DNA of 24,564 nucleotides from Candidatus Babeliales bacterium (GTDB lineage Bacteria; Babelota; Babeliae; Babelales; JANWKD01). The translations under genes were made by a program, and so were the position numbers. Positions 9,270 to 16,198 of this stretch are shown here, in pieces. The stretch covers positions 1 through 24,564 of the forward strand of contig JANWKD010000074.1 in assembly GCA_025451595.1 (NCBI GenBank), written 5' to 3'. Position 1 is the stretch's first letter. Every line of letters starts with the position of its first letter. The notes under the pieces are model-generated. The model searched no databases. It saw only the letters and a program-made list of their open reading frames with translations, and was not told the origin of the DNA.

Positions 9270-10457
9270 CTATCTTTTTGCCCCTAAACTCATTAAAAAA
9301 TTTATCAACTCTTGATTATCACTTGCGGCTTGTAATGGAGTTAGACCATTTGAATCAGTAGCATTAATATCCGCGCCAACACTAATAAATAATTTTATTA
9401 GTTCTTTTTTCCTATTTATATCCCCAGGATATAAAATTATTGCTTGTAATGGCGTGACTTCTTTATCCGGCAAAATATTTAAAATGTTGCTTATATTAAA
9501 ATCATATTCTTTAAGTTGTAATGATTCTAATGTTGATTCAAGACCTGTATCATCACCGTTATTTAAGTACGTTAAAATCAATAGACTAAGCATTATACCG
9601 ACATCATCAACTGATTTGTCTATATAGTGCGAATCCAAGATAGTACTGAAAAATTTTGGTGAAATCTTTCCATTTTTTAATAATTCATTAATTGGTGCGC
9701 TTTTAATGACATTGACAAAAGAATCAAACTCAACTGGATCAATAAGCTGACAATCAGCAAAATAATTTTTTATGCGTTCTTTAACTTCAACTGAATTTTC
9801 GTCCTCTAAATTAATATCCAGTACAAGTGCTAATTCATTCATATTTCTTGAAGATAAAGAACTAGCTAAAGTAGATACGTCGCCTGGAAAATTAGTTAAA
9901 ATACTCGAATCTTTATATTTTGCTATCAATAGGGCAAGCGCTCGAACAATACTACAGGTAATTACTTTTCGTAATGTTTCATTAGTTATTGACGATATTA
10001 ACAATTGATTCAAATCATTACCTTCAATGACTTTTTGTATTAGAATTAATGGCAAAATATTGGGCTGACGCAGATAATGATTATATTTGTCGAAAAAAAT
10101 TTCATTTAATGGACTCGGTAGTTGTTGCAATTGCTTACTAAAAAATTCAATTGGACCATCCACTTTAAAAGCATCTAGGTCTATTCCTTTGTTGTTAAAT
10201 ATTTGCAAATCTAAAAAACGTCTTATTATTTCGTCTGATGCTTGAGCAATTTTCGTTAAAAAAGGTTCTGTTATGTCGGATGGATATTGAAAAAAAGTAA
10301 TTAATGGCATCAAATTGCCGGTTTCTATTACTTCAGCTATTATTTGATCAACTAACGTTTTGGTAGCTTGCAACGAAGCCTGAGCTTTTCTGGTTACTGC
10401 ACCTACATAGTTATTGATAAACATTAAACAAAATAAAAATATCAATTTCTTTAACAT
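9270..10457 (-). CDS. Secreted ankyrin-repeat-like protein (395 aa), first gene of the run
   Basis: The ATG is preceded by GAAAGGATAAAAT, a strong ribosome binding site, and by a promoter with an extended -10 box about 45 bases upstream. Residues 1-20 (MLKKLIFLFCLMFINNYVGA) are a signal peptide. Its early segment (LQATKTLVDQIIAEVIETGN) defines the shared N-terminus of the four-gene family. The middle is alpha-helical without a recognisable domain. Residues about 333-395 contain two ankyrin units (LIKLFISVGADINATDSNG, LTPLQAASDNQELINFLMSL). It is the promoter-proximal gene of a four-gene paralogous run reading leftwards. Export plus ankyrin repeats suggests an effector or envelope protein-interaction role, which is inference. 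No enzymatic motif was seen. Confidence 0.83.
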   Translation of the reverse strand: MLKKLIFLFCLMFINNYVGAVTRKAQASLQATKTLVDQIIAEVIETGNLMPLITFFQYPSDITEPFLTKIAQASDEIIRRFLDLQIFNNKGIDLDAFKVDGPIEFFSKQLQQLPSPLNEIFFDKYNHYLRQPNILPLILIQKVIEGNDLNQLLISSITNETLRKVITCSIVRALALLIAKYKDSSILTNFPGDVSTLASSLSSRNMNELALVLDINLEDENSVEVKERIKNYFADCQLIDPVEFDSFVNVIKSAPINELLKNGKISPKFFSTILDSHYIDKSVDDVGIMLSLLILTYLNNGDDTGLESTLESLQLKEYDFNISNILNILPDKEVTPLQAIILYPGDINRKKELIKLFISVGADINATDSNGLTPLQAASDNQELINFLMSLGAKR

Positions 10458-10499
10458 ATTTTATCCTTTCAATTATCTTAAGTTCTCTATTTGTATACT

Positions 10500-10528
10500 A
10501 GTATACCAAAATCAATCATCGTTTTTAA
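10500..10528 (-). promoter_or_regulatory. Promoter of the ankyrin operon, overlapping a 14-bp palindrome
   Basis: Read on the minus strand, the -10 is TATACT (10500-10505 on +) preceded by TG one base away, giving the extended -10 TGGTATACT. A weak -35 (TTAAAA, 10523-10528) lies 17 bases upstream. The -10 lies within the perfect palindrome GTATACTAGTATAC (10493-10506), a possible operator. The leader would be about 35 bases. Confidence 0.5.
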
Positions 10529-10554
10529 ATAATAAGATTTCTATTTGAATTAAA

Positions 10555-10582
10555 TTGCCAATATGTAAAATAATGGTATACT
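10555..10582 (+). promoter_or_regulatory. Promoter of uvrC-clpB with extended -10
   Basis: A -35 TTGCCA (10555-10560), a 16-base spacer and a -10 TATACT (10577-10582) with upstream TG (10574-10575) form an extended -10 promoter. Its box TGGTATACT is identical to that of the divergent ankyrin promoter. The leader to the ATG at 10671 is about 80 bases. Confidence 0.55.
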
Positions 10583-10604
10583 GTTAAAAACAGGTATTTA
10601 TACC
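10575..10604. repeat. Imperfect inverted repeat over the uvrC -10 region
   Basis: The half-sites GGTATA (10575-10580) and TATACC (10599-10604) flank the exact hairpin CTGTT-AAA-AACAG (10581-10593). It covers the -10 and the probable transcription start, a position where a repressor would act. It could also be chance in AT-rich DNA. Confidence 0.35.
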
Positions 10605-10670
10605 TTATTCTACTTGGGCCAGCAACCTCTGGCTTTTAAGCCGGGGAGCGCTTCATTTAAGAAAAAAATT

Positions 10671-11936
10671 ATGGAAAGAATTGATTACAAAACCTTACCT
10701 TCATTACCTGGCATCTATCTGTTCAAGCAGAACGACACTATTTTATACGTTGGTAAGGCTAAATGTCTTAAAAAACGAGTGACCTCCTATTTTCAAAAAA
10801 AAGGGACTGACTGGAAAATAGATATGCTCCTGCAAGAACATACCCATATTGAGCATATTGTAACTCATTCTGAATCTGACGCGTTGCTCCTCGAGGCACA
10901 ATTAATTCGTGACAATAAGCCCAAATTTAATGTATTGCTCAAAAACGGTCAGCCTTTCTTATATATTATGGTAAGCTCAAAACCATTACCCACGCTTGAA
11001 TTGGTGCGTAATAAAAAGGATAAAGGTATCTATTTTGGGCCATTTTTACATAAAATACCTGCACGGAGCGTCTATAATTATGTAATACGAGTTTTTAAAT
11101 TATGGTTATGCAAATCGAGTATTACTCAAGGCTGTCTTGATTACCACTTGGGTCGCTGTGCGGGCAACTGTCTTAAAGAAAATTTTGACAAAGAAGGTTA
11201 TTTATTCAGATTAGAACTTGTCCAGCAACTCTTAAAGGGCAATTACAAGCAATCACTCAAAGCTCTTGAGACCCAAATCAAAGAATTGAATAAAAAATTA
11301 GAATTTGAAAAAGCACAACATCTACACCAATACGTTCAACACTTGGAAATCATTTTTGACACGTTGCAAGCAAAATTCTCAGAAAAAAAGTATCGTCGCG
11401 AAATTGTTGATCGTACCGTGCCGAGTGTGATACATAATTATGAGCAAGTAAGCCAGCAGTTACAGCAATTATTTAACTTACCACGCAAGCCCCGCACAAT
11501 CGATTGTTTTGATATTTCGCATTTTCAAAGCAGTTATATTGTAGGTTCTTGTATTCGCTTTACCAACGGTAAACCAGATAAAAATATGTTTCGGCGATTT
11601 AGAGTGAGAACACTACAGAAGCAAAACGATTACGCTGCATTGCAAGAGATTGTGAGCAGACGGTACAAACATGTTTCAGAAATCCCTGATTTGGTGCTTA
11701 TTGATGGTGGCAAAGGACAATTAAATGCAGTCAAAGATATTGCTTCAACGACATGCATTAGTTTGGCAAAACGTGAAGAACGAATCTTTAGTGCAAACTT
11801 GCAAGAAGGTATCGTATTAGATGTCAAAACAGATTTAGGAAAATTACTGATCGCATTGCGTGATTATGCTCATCATTTTGCTGTTAGCTATCATCGCAAT
11901 CGCCGTCATAACGCATTAGAAAAGGAACAGCTATGA
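10671..11936 (+). CDS. uvrC: UvrC-type excinuclease subunit, shortened (421 aa), without HhH domain
   Basis: UvrC makes the two incisions beside a lesion in nucleotide excision repair with UvrA/UvrB. I chose the ATG at 10671 because LPGIYLF should begin just after the start; an upstream TTG at 10614 would add 19 unrelated residues. Seen: a GIY-YIG nuclease (GIYLF, YVGKAKCLKKR, catalytic-type E in ALLLEAQLI, N in KPKFNVLLK); four cysteines (C147, C155, C163, C167) at the family's Fe-S position, with the first spacing 4 residues shorter than in E. coli; a UVR segment (about 205-230); and an RNase H-like nuclease with D281 (CFDISH), D345 (LIDGGKGQL) and H401 (RDYAHHFA), the usual DDH set. Family members are about 600 residues; here the C-terminal helix-hairpin-helix DNA-binding domain is missing and the segment before RDYAHHFA is shortened. 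Both active sites look intact. It overlaps clpB by ATGA. Confidence 0.92.
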   Translation: MERIDYKTLPSLPGIYLFKQNDTILYVGKAKCLKKRVTSYFQKKGTDWKIDMLLQEHTHIEHIVTHSESDALLLEAQLIRDNKPKFNVLLKNGQPFLYIMVSSKPLPTLELVRNKKDKGIYFGPFLHKIPARSVYNYVIRVFKLWLCKSSITQGCLDYHLGRCAGNCLKENFDKEGYLFRLELVQQLLKGNYKQSLKALETQIKELNKKLEFEKAQHLHQYVQHLEIIFDTLQAKFSEKKYRREIVDRTVPSVIHNYEQVSQQLQQLFNLPRKPRTIDCFDISHFQSSYIVGSCIRFTNGKPDKNMFRRFRVRTLQKQNDYAALQEIVSRRYKHVSEIPDLVLIDGGKGQLNAVKDIASTTCISLAKREERIFSANLQEGIVLDVKTDLGKLLIALRDYAHHFAVSYHRNRRHNALEKEQL

Positions 11937-14494
11937 ATCCAGAACAGTTTACTATGTCAAGCCAAGAACTTTTAAACTTGAGCATTATGCTTGCGCAAGA
12001 ACATCATAATCCCTCGTTAGAGCCATTGCATACGTTAGCAGCCGGCATTCACAATGAATTTTGCAAATCAGCATTCGCTGTATTGCAAATTCCTACCGCG
12101 CCGCTACAAGAACTAATTAATCAAGAATTAAAAAAACTACCGACGGCACAAGGAACTCAGCTAACAGCGAGCCATACTTTTGAACAGTTTACGCAAGAAT
12201 TAAAAAAAGAAGCTGATGCACTCAAAGATAACTACATTAGCTTAGAACATTTTTTACTGTGTTGGGCAAGCACTTCTTATCTACCAACCAGCATTAAGGA
12301 TTTTTTTAAACAATCACAATTTAATAAAACACGTATTTTAGAGCACATGAAAACTATGCGCAAGGGTAAAACCGTGAACGATAAAAATGCTGAAAAACAG
12401 TACCAAGTATTAGAAAAATATTGCATTAACGTAACTGAACAAGCTCGTAATGGACAACTCGATCCAGTAATCGGACGCCATGAAGAAATCCGTCGCGTGG
12501 TACAGATTTTATCACGTCGAACTAAAAATAATCCGGTGCTCATCGGTGAACCCGGGGTGGGCAAAACGGCTATTGTCGAAGGCATTGCCCAACGTATTAT
12601 CAATAACGATGTACCAGAAAGCTTGCGAGGCAAAGTAATTTATGCGCTTGACCTTGGCTTGTTGATCGCTGGTGCCAAAGATCAAGGTGAGTTTGAAGAA
12701 CGATTAAAAGGTATTTTAAAAGAAATAGAAGAACGACCGGACGAAGTTATTTTATTTATCGATGAATTGCATATGCTTGTTGGAGCTGGTGCTACCGGCG
12801 GCGGCATGGATGCTTCGAATCTATTAAAGCCCGCACTCGCACGTGGCCAATTACACTGCATAGGCGCAACGACACTCAAAGAGTACAAAAAATATATCGA
12901 AAAAGATGCTGCACTCGAACGGCGATTTCAAAAAGTATTCGTTGAAGAGCCGAGTCTAGAAGACGCTATTTCTATTTTGCGAGGACTCAAAGAACGATAC
13001 GAACTACATCATGGTATTCGAATTAAAGATCAAGCGCTTGTAGATGCGGTACTTCTTTCAGCGCGCAACATACCGGATCGTTTCTTGCCTGATAAAGCAA
13101 TTGATTTAGTTGACGAAGCAGCTGCGATGGTCAAAATGTCCATCGATTCACATCCGGTAGAAATTGACCAACTTGAACGGAGAATACGTCAATTGGAAAT
13201 TGAAAAAGTAGCGTTGCAAAAAGAAAAAGGGAATGGTTCCACAAAGCAAAAGCTCGAACATCTTGAACAAGAGCTCTCACAGCTAAAAGAAAAACATCAA
13301 ACCGTGCTTAATCAATGGAAAGCTGAAAAAGCACCTCTCGAGCGTATTAATAAAATCAAAGAAAGCATTGAACTTGCACAATTACAATTCCAACAAGCAG
13401 AACGTGAAGGCGACTTTGCAAAAGCTTCAGAAATTAAATATGGCAAGCTGGTCAAACTCGAACAGGAATTGATCAATGAGCAAGAACGTCTGAAGGAACT
13501 ACCTACCCAAATGATCAAACAACAAGTTGATGAGCATGACATTGCTGCAGTTCTATCGCGCTGGACTGGTATTCCGGTGGAGAAATTACAAACTACCGAA
13601 ATGCAAAAACTCCTCAACATGCAAGCAATACTCCAAAAACGTGTTGTCGGCCAGGACGAGGCTATTGAAAAGGTTGCGCATGCTATTCAAATGCATCGAG
13701 CAGGGCTGACTGACCCCAATCGCCCCATTGGTTCATTCTTATTTTTAGGACCTACGGGTGTTGGTAAAACTGAAGTGGCCAAAACGCTTGCTGATTTTTT
13801 ATTTAATAATCCACGTCGGCTCATTCGCATTGATATGTCAGAATACATGGAAAAACATGCGGTAGCACGGTTAATTGGTGCTCCTCCTGGTTATGTTGGT
13901 TATGAAGAAGGTGGCCAATTGACAGAGCAAGTACGACAGCATCCGTACAGCGTACTACTATTTGATGAAATAGAAAAAGCACACCCTGACGTATTTAATA
14001 TTTTCTTGCAAATCCTTGATGAAGGCCATTTGACCGACAGCCAAGGGCGCACTGTTTCATTTAAAAACTGCATTGTTATTATGACCTCGAATATCGGATC
14101 TGACATTATTTTAAAATCACCAGAGATTACGCAAGAAGTTCAAGATCAGATTGAACAGTTACTACACAAAACATTCCGTCCTGAATTTTTAAATCGTATT
14201 GACGCTATTGCATTTTTCAGACGCCTTACTCAAGCTGATGTTGAAAAAATTGCATATATTCAGTTGCGTGAACTTGAAAAGCGACTTGCAGATAAAGAAG
14301 TTAGTCTGTCTATTTCAGATGAAGCAATAAAAAAAATTGCTGAACTTGGCTTTGAGCCTGAATTTGGCGCGCGACCATTAAAACGTGCAATACAACATTA
14401 TATCACCGTGCCACTTTCTCAATTTATCTTAAAACATCCTGAAACAAAACATGTTTCTGTCGATATCAAACAAGACCAGTTTATTATAGAGTAA
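11933..14494 (+). CDS. clpB: ClpB-type disaggregase (AAA+ chaperone), 853 aa
   Basis: Hexameric cytoplasmic ATPase that pulls polypeptides out of aggregates together with DnaK. The start ATG overlaps the uvrC stop (ATGA) and has AAAAGGA upstream. Domains: Clp N-domain (about 1-145, divergent); NBD1 with Walker A GEPGVGKT (205-212), Walker B VILFIDELH and LERRFQ arginines; coiled-coil M-domain (about 411-525), which distinguishes ClpB from ClpA/ClpC; NBD2 with Walker A GPTGVGKT (606-613), LLFDEIEKAH, pore loop GYVG and the NRID arginine. The length is normal. Oddity: NBD1 pore loop 1 reads GAKDQGEFEERL where the family has GAKYRGEFEERL, so the substrate-gripping tyrosine is Asp250 and the next Arg is Gln251. 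No CIRCE element was seen, so regulation probably follows the uvrC promoter. A terminator follows directly. Confidence 0.97.
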   Translation: MNPEQFTMSSQELLNLSIMLAQEHHNPSLEPLHTLAAGIHNEFCKSAFAVLQIPTAPLQELINQELKKLPTAQGTQLTASHTFEQFTQELKKEADALKDNYISLEHFLLCWASTSYLPTSIKDFFKQSQFNKTRILEHMKTMRKGKTVNDKNAEKQYQVLEKYCINVTEQARNGQLDPVIGRHEEIRRVVQILSRRTKNNPVLIGEPGVGKTAIVEGIAQRIINNDVPESLRGKVIYALDLGLLIAGAKDQGEFEERLKGILKEIEERPDEVILFIDELHMLVGAGATGGGMDASNLLKPALARGQLHCIGATTLKEYKKYIEKDAALERRFQKVFVEEPSLEDAISILRGLKERYELHHGIRIKDQALVDAVLLSARNIPDRFLPDKAIDLVDEAAAMVKMSIDSHPVEIDQLERRIRQLEIEKVALQKEKGNGSTKQKLEHLEQELSQLKEKHQTVLNQWKAEKAPLERINKIKESIELAQLQFQQAEREGDFAKASEIKYGKLVKLEQELINEQERLKELPTQMIKQQVDEHDIAAVLSRWTGIPVEKLQTTEMQKLLNMQAILQKRVVGQDEAIEKVAHAIQMHRAGLTDPNRPIGSFLFLGPTGVGKTEVAKTLADFLFNNPRRLIRIDMSEYMEKHAVARLIGAPPGYVGYEEGGQLTEQVRQHPYSVLLFDEIEKAHPDVFNIFLQILDEGHLTDSQGRTVSFKNCIVIMTSNIGSDIILKSPEITQEVQDQIEQLLHKTFRPEFLNRIDAIAFFRRLTQADVEKIAYIQLRELEKRLADKEVSLSISDEAIKKIAELGFEPEFGARPLKRAIQHYITVPLSQFILKHPETKHVSVDIKQDQFIIE

Positions 14495-14498
14495 GATC

Positions 14499-14542
14499 AT
14501 CCCCCCATTTTGATGTCCAAAATCAGAATGGGGGATAATTTT
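14499..14542 (+). terminator. Rho-independent terminator after clpB
   Basis: A long stem pairs 14499-14513 with 14523-14536 (six C against five G, one bulge, plus an ATTTTGA/TCAGAAT extension), with a 9-base loop, followed by AATTTT. It begins a few bases after the clpB stop and reads on the + strand. Confidence 0.85.
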
Positions 14543-14547
14543 ACAGT

Positions 14548-14588
14548 CTCAACTTACGGTTGAGTTGTAGACAAGCTGAAGACAACTC
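14548..14588. repeat. Overlapping alternative hairpins after the clpB terminator
   Basis: CTCAAC (14548-14553) can pair with GTTGAG (14559-14564), while GAGTTGT (14562-14568) can pair with ACAACTC (14582-14588). The two hairpins share bases and exclude each other. There is no T-run on either side, so neither is a typical terminator. The role is unknown and it may be remnant sequence. Confidence 0.35.
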
Positions 14589-14613
14589 AGTGATATCAGT
14601 TTTTCCACAATAA

Positions 14614-15186
14614 TTATTTACTTATAAATTGCCGAACAAAAGATATTATTTCATGGCTTTCTATTGTTATATTTGAAACAATTATCGTGGGATAGCCAAA
14701 TTTTTTGGAATAGAAAATAGTCAGTTTTCCTGAAAAAGTTGTTTGCTTGTTGAGTAAGGATGTATCTTTCACTCGAATGCCTACAGCATCACCTGACTTA
14801 TATGGTATTCCTAAGTAATAATCAACTTCAGAAATATTACTCCACGGAATAAAGCCAAAATGCTTAATAAACATCCCTCTTGAATTAACAATAATAACAG
14901 GAATTGTGCTTTTAGAAAGAAAAAAATTGTAAACAAATGCAAACGCAAGAGAAACGATAAAAAATATAATTAAAGCTTTTAATGAAAATATAACATAATA
15001 ACCTATATCGCTGATAAACCATGGATTCGTTTTAAAAAAGCAAAACAAAACATTTGCGATAAAGCTCCATAAAACGTATATACCGTAGTGATACATGTAA
15101 AATAATGCGGCGATAGGTATTAATATATATCCACTTTGTATGAGTTTTTTATCATAATAAGCAATGAGTTCTTTATTTCCATGCAT
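14614..15186 (-). CDS. Membrane protein with two TM helices and a PH-like C-terminal domain (STM3941-like)
   Basis: I chose the ATG at 15186 (MHGNKELIAYYDKK, 190 aa). The frame continues upstream to TTG/GTG codons, with AAAGG before them, so a longer start remains possible. After a short cytosolic-looking N-terminus come two hydrophobic segments (YILIPIAALFYMYHYGIYVL and YYVIFSLKALIIFFIVSLAF). A beta-rich C-terminal domain follows, with VNSRGMFIKHFGFIPWSNIS and VDYYLGIPY. That arrangement, a TM pair followed by a xxGhxxxxFGFIPWSDI-type strand pattern, is what I associate with the STM3941 / bacterial PH-like membrane family. The function of that family is not established. The gene is not clearly in an operon; the next gene upstream ends 178 bases away. 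Confidence 0.7.
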   Translation of the reverse strand: MHGNKELIAYYDKKLIQSGYILIPIAALFYMYHYGIYVLWSFIANVLFCFFKTNPWFISDIGYYVIFSLKALIIFFIVSLAFAFVYNFFLSKSTIPVIIVNSRGMFIKHFGFIPWSNISEVDYYLGIPYKSGDAVGIRVKDTSLLNKQTTFSGKLTIFYSKKFGYPTIIVSNITIESHEIISFVRQFISK

Positions 15187-15364
15187 GATTATTTTTTCAT
15201 AAGCAAAAAAACTTGAATTTATTAAACTCACAATCCCCAACCTTTTCAAGGCTAGGCCAAACCATTTTCAGGATCTCCGTAATACACCTAATAAATATCC
15301 TATAAAAGCAAAATATAATCGCTGAGTTGTAATTTCACTATTTCTTTTGAATCTTTGCATGTAT

Positions 15365-16003
15365 TTATGGTAAGAACGGGATTGCGGTAAATATAGCTCC
15401 TACCGCAGCCGATGCAGTTTCAACAGCAGCTATTGCACCAGTGATACTACCTGCGCTTGTAACGACAGCGGTAGTCGCTAGAGCTGCTTCTGTTGTAAGC
15501 CCCGCTCCCGCAATAGTACCAGCGACTACTGTTACTCCGGTGCTTACCGAAGCTGTTGTGGCAGCAATTGTACCGCCAACTACTCCTCCAGCCAGACCAC
15601 CTGTTGCTACGACAATAGTTCCTGTTGCGGCAACTGCAGTACCATAACATAATGTTTTAGTGAACCAATAAGCGATAGCACCCGATATCGGTCCGCCGCC
15701 TAAACCACGAACTTTTGCTTTAAGGATAAATTGATTATCGCTCATCTTGTTTAATGAAACATAGCCAACCTTTAGGAACTCTTTAAATTGCTTATCATTC
15801 ATTTTACGAAGCATCGGATCAGTAAATGCTTTCTGTACTACATGATGCTTCCCATCTTCTATAACAAGAAACCCATTTTTATGGCGAATTAATGCTGAAC
15901 CTTTCATAACGTTTGGTATAAAAATAGAATTCTCTTTAGACCTCATAGCTAATGATAGCTGGGAAATTAATAATACGGCTAAAAGGTAACGTTTAAAGCC
16001 CAT
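15365..16003 (-). CDS. Secreted protein with Gly/Ala-rich, glycine-zipper-like hydrophobic C-terminal half (212 aa)
   Basis: The ATG at 16003 (MGFKRYLLAVLLISQLSLAM) has GAAAGG seven bases upstream; a TTG two codons earlier is less likely. Residues 1-20 are a signal peptide. The N-terminal half is soluble and charged (SALIRHKNGFLVIEDGKHHV, FTDPMLRKMNDKQFKEFL). From about residue 100 to the end the protein is almost entirely G, A, V, T, I and S with repeated small-xxx-small spacing (GGLAGGVVGGTIAATTASV, GTIAGAGLTTEAALATTAVV), typical of glycine-zipper helices that pack in membranes. It ends AIFTAIPFLP. Such a sequence could form a membrane-inserting or oligomeric structure, but this is inference and I recognise no named family. 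The gene diverges from the HINT-toxin gene across a shared 189-base control region. Confidence 0.75.
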   Translation of the reverse strand: MGFKRYLLAVLLISQLSLAMRSKENSIFIPNVMKGSALIRHKNGFLVIEDGKHHVVQKAFTDPMLRKMNDKQFKEFLKVGYVSLNKMSDNQFILKAKVRGLGGGPISGAIAYWFTKTLCYGTAVAATGTIVVATGGLAGGVVGGTIAATTASVSTGVTVVAGTIAGAGLTTEAALATTAVVTSAGSITGAIAAVETASAAVGAIFTAIPFLP

Positions 16004-16108
16004 ATGCAACCTTTCGATATGCCATTGATCGAATTATATAATTTTAAATAATTGGTTGTTTCCGTCTGGAAAGATTTTATATTTTAAGACTTAGTAAACA
16101 AGGATATA

Positions 16109-16117
16109 TGATATAAT
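16109..16117 (+). promoter_or_regulatory. Extended -10 promoter of the HINT-toxin gene
   Basis: TGATATAAT is a TGn extended -10 with a perfect TATAAT (16112-16117). No good -35 is visible at 16-18 bases. Transcription from about 16124 would give a leader of about 70 bases that contains the start-codon hairpin. Confidence 0.5.
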
Positions 16118-16147
16118 TTTTTTGTCTTGAAATTTTTTTAATATCGT

Positions 16148-16198
16148 GCTCATATTTTTTTAGTTAAATCTTTTAAAAAATGAGAAAAAAATATGAGC
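16148..16198 (+). promoter_or_regulatory. Inverted repeat that sequesters the toxin start codon
   Basis: GCTCATATTTTTTT (16148-16161) and AAAAAAATATGAGC (16185-16198) are perfect 14-nt complements separated by 23 bases. The ATG of the toxin gene (16193-16195) lies in the right arm, so an mRNA hairpin would bury the start codon. The A/T-rich part of the stem is weak, but the GCTCATA/TATGAGC end is exact and contains the start codon. Confidence 0.55.

Noticed and set aside
10614..10670. Longer uvrC start at a TTG codon
   Set aside because: It adds 19 residues with no relation to UvrC, whose GIY-YIG domain begins about 12 residues after the ATG at 10671. The segment is better read as leader; it can form a small GCCAG/CTGGC hairpin.
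15187..15249. 21-residue N-terminal extension (TTG start) of the PH-like membrane protein
   Set aside because: The ATG at 15186 fits the family-like start better. The extension has AAAGG nearby, so it is not fully excluded.
15441..15650. Open frames on both strands within the Gly/Ala-rich gene
   Set aside because: They arise from the GC-richer repetitive codons of the Gly/Ala/Val/Thr tract; they lack ribosome binding sites, and their low-complexity translations are shadows of the real gene.
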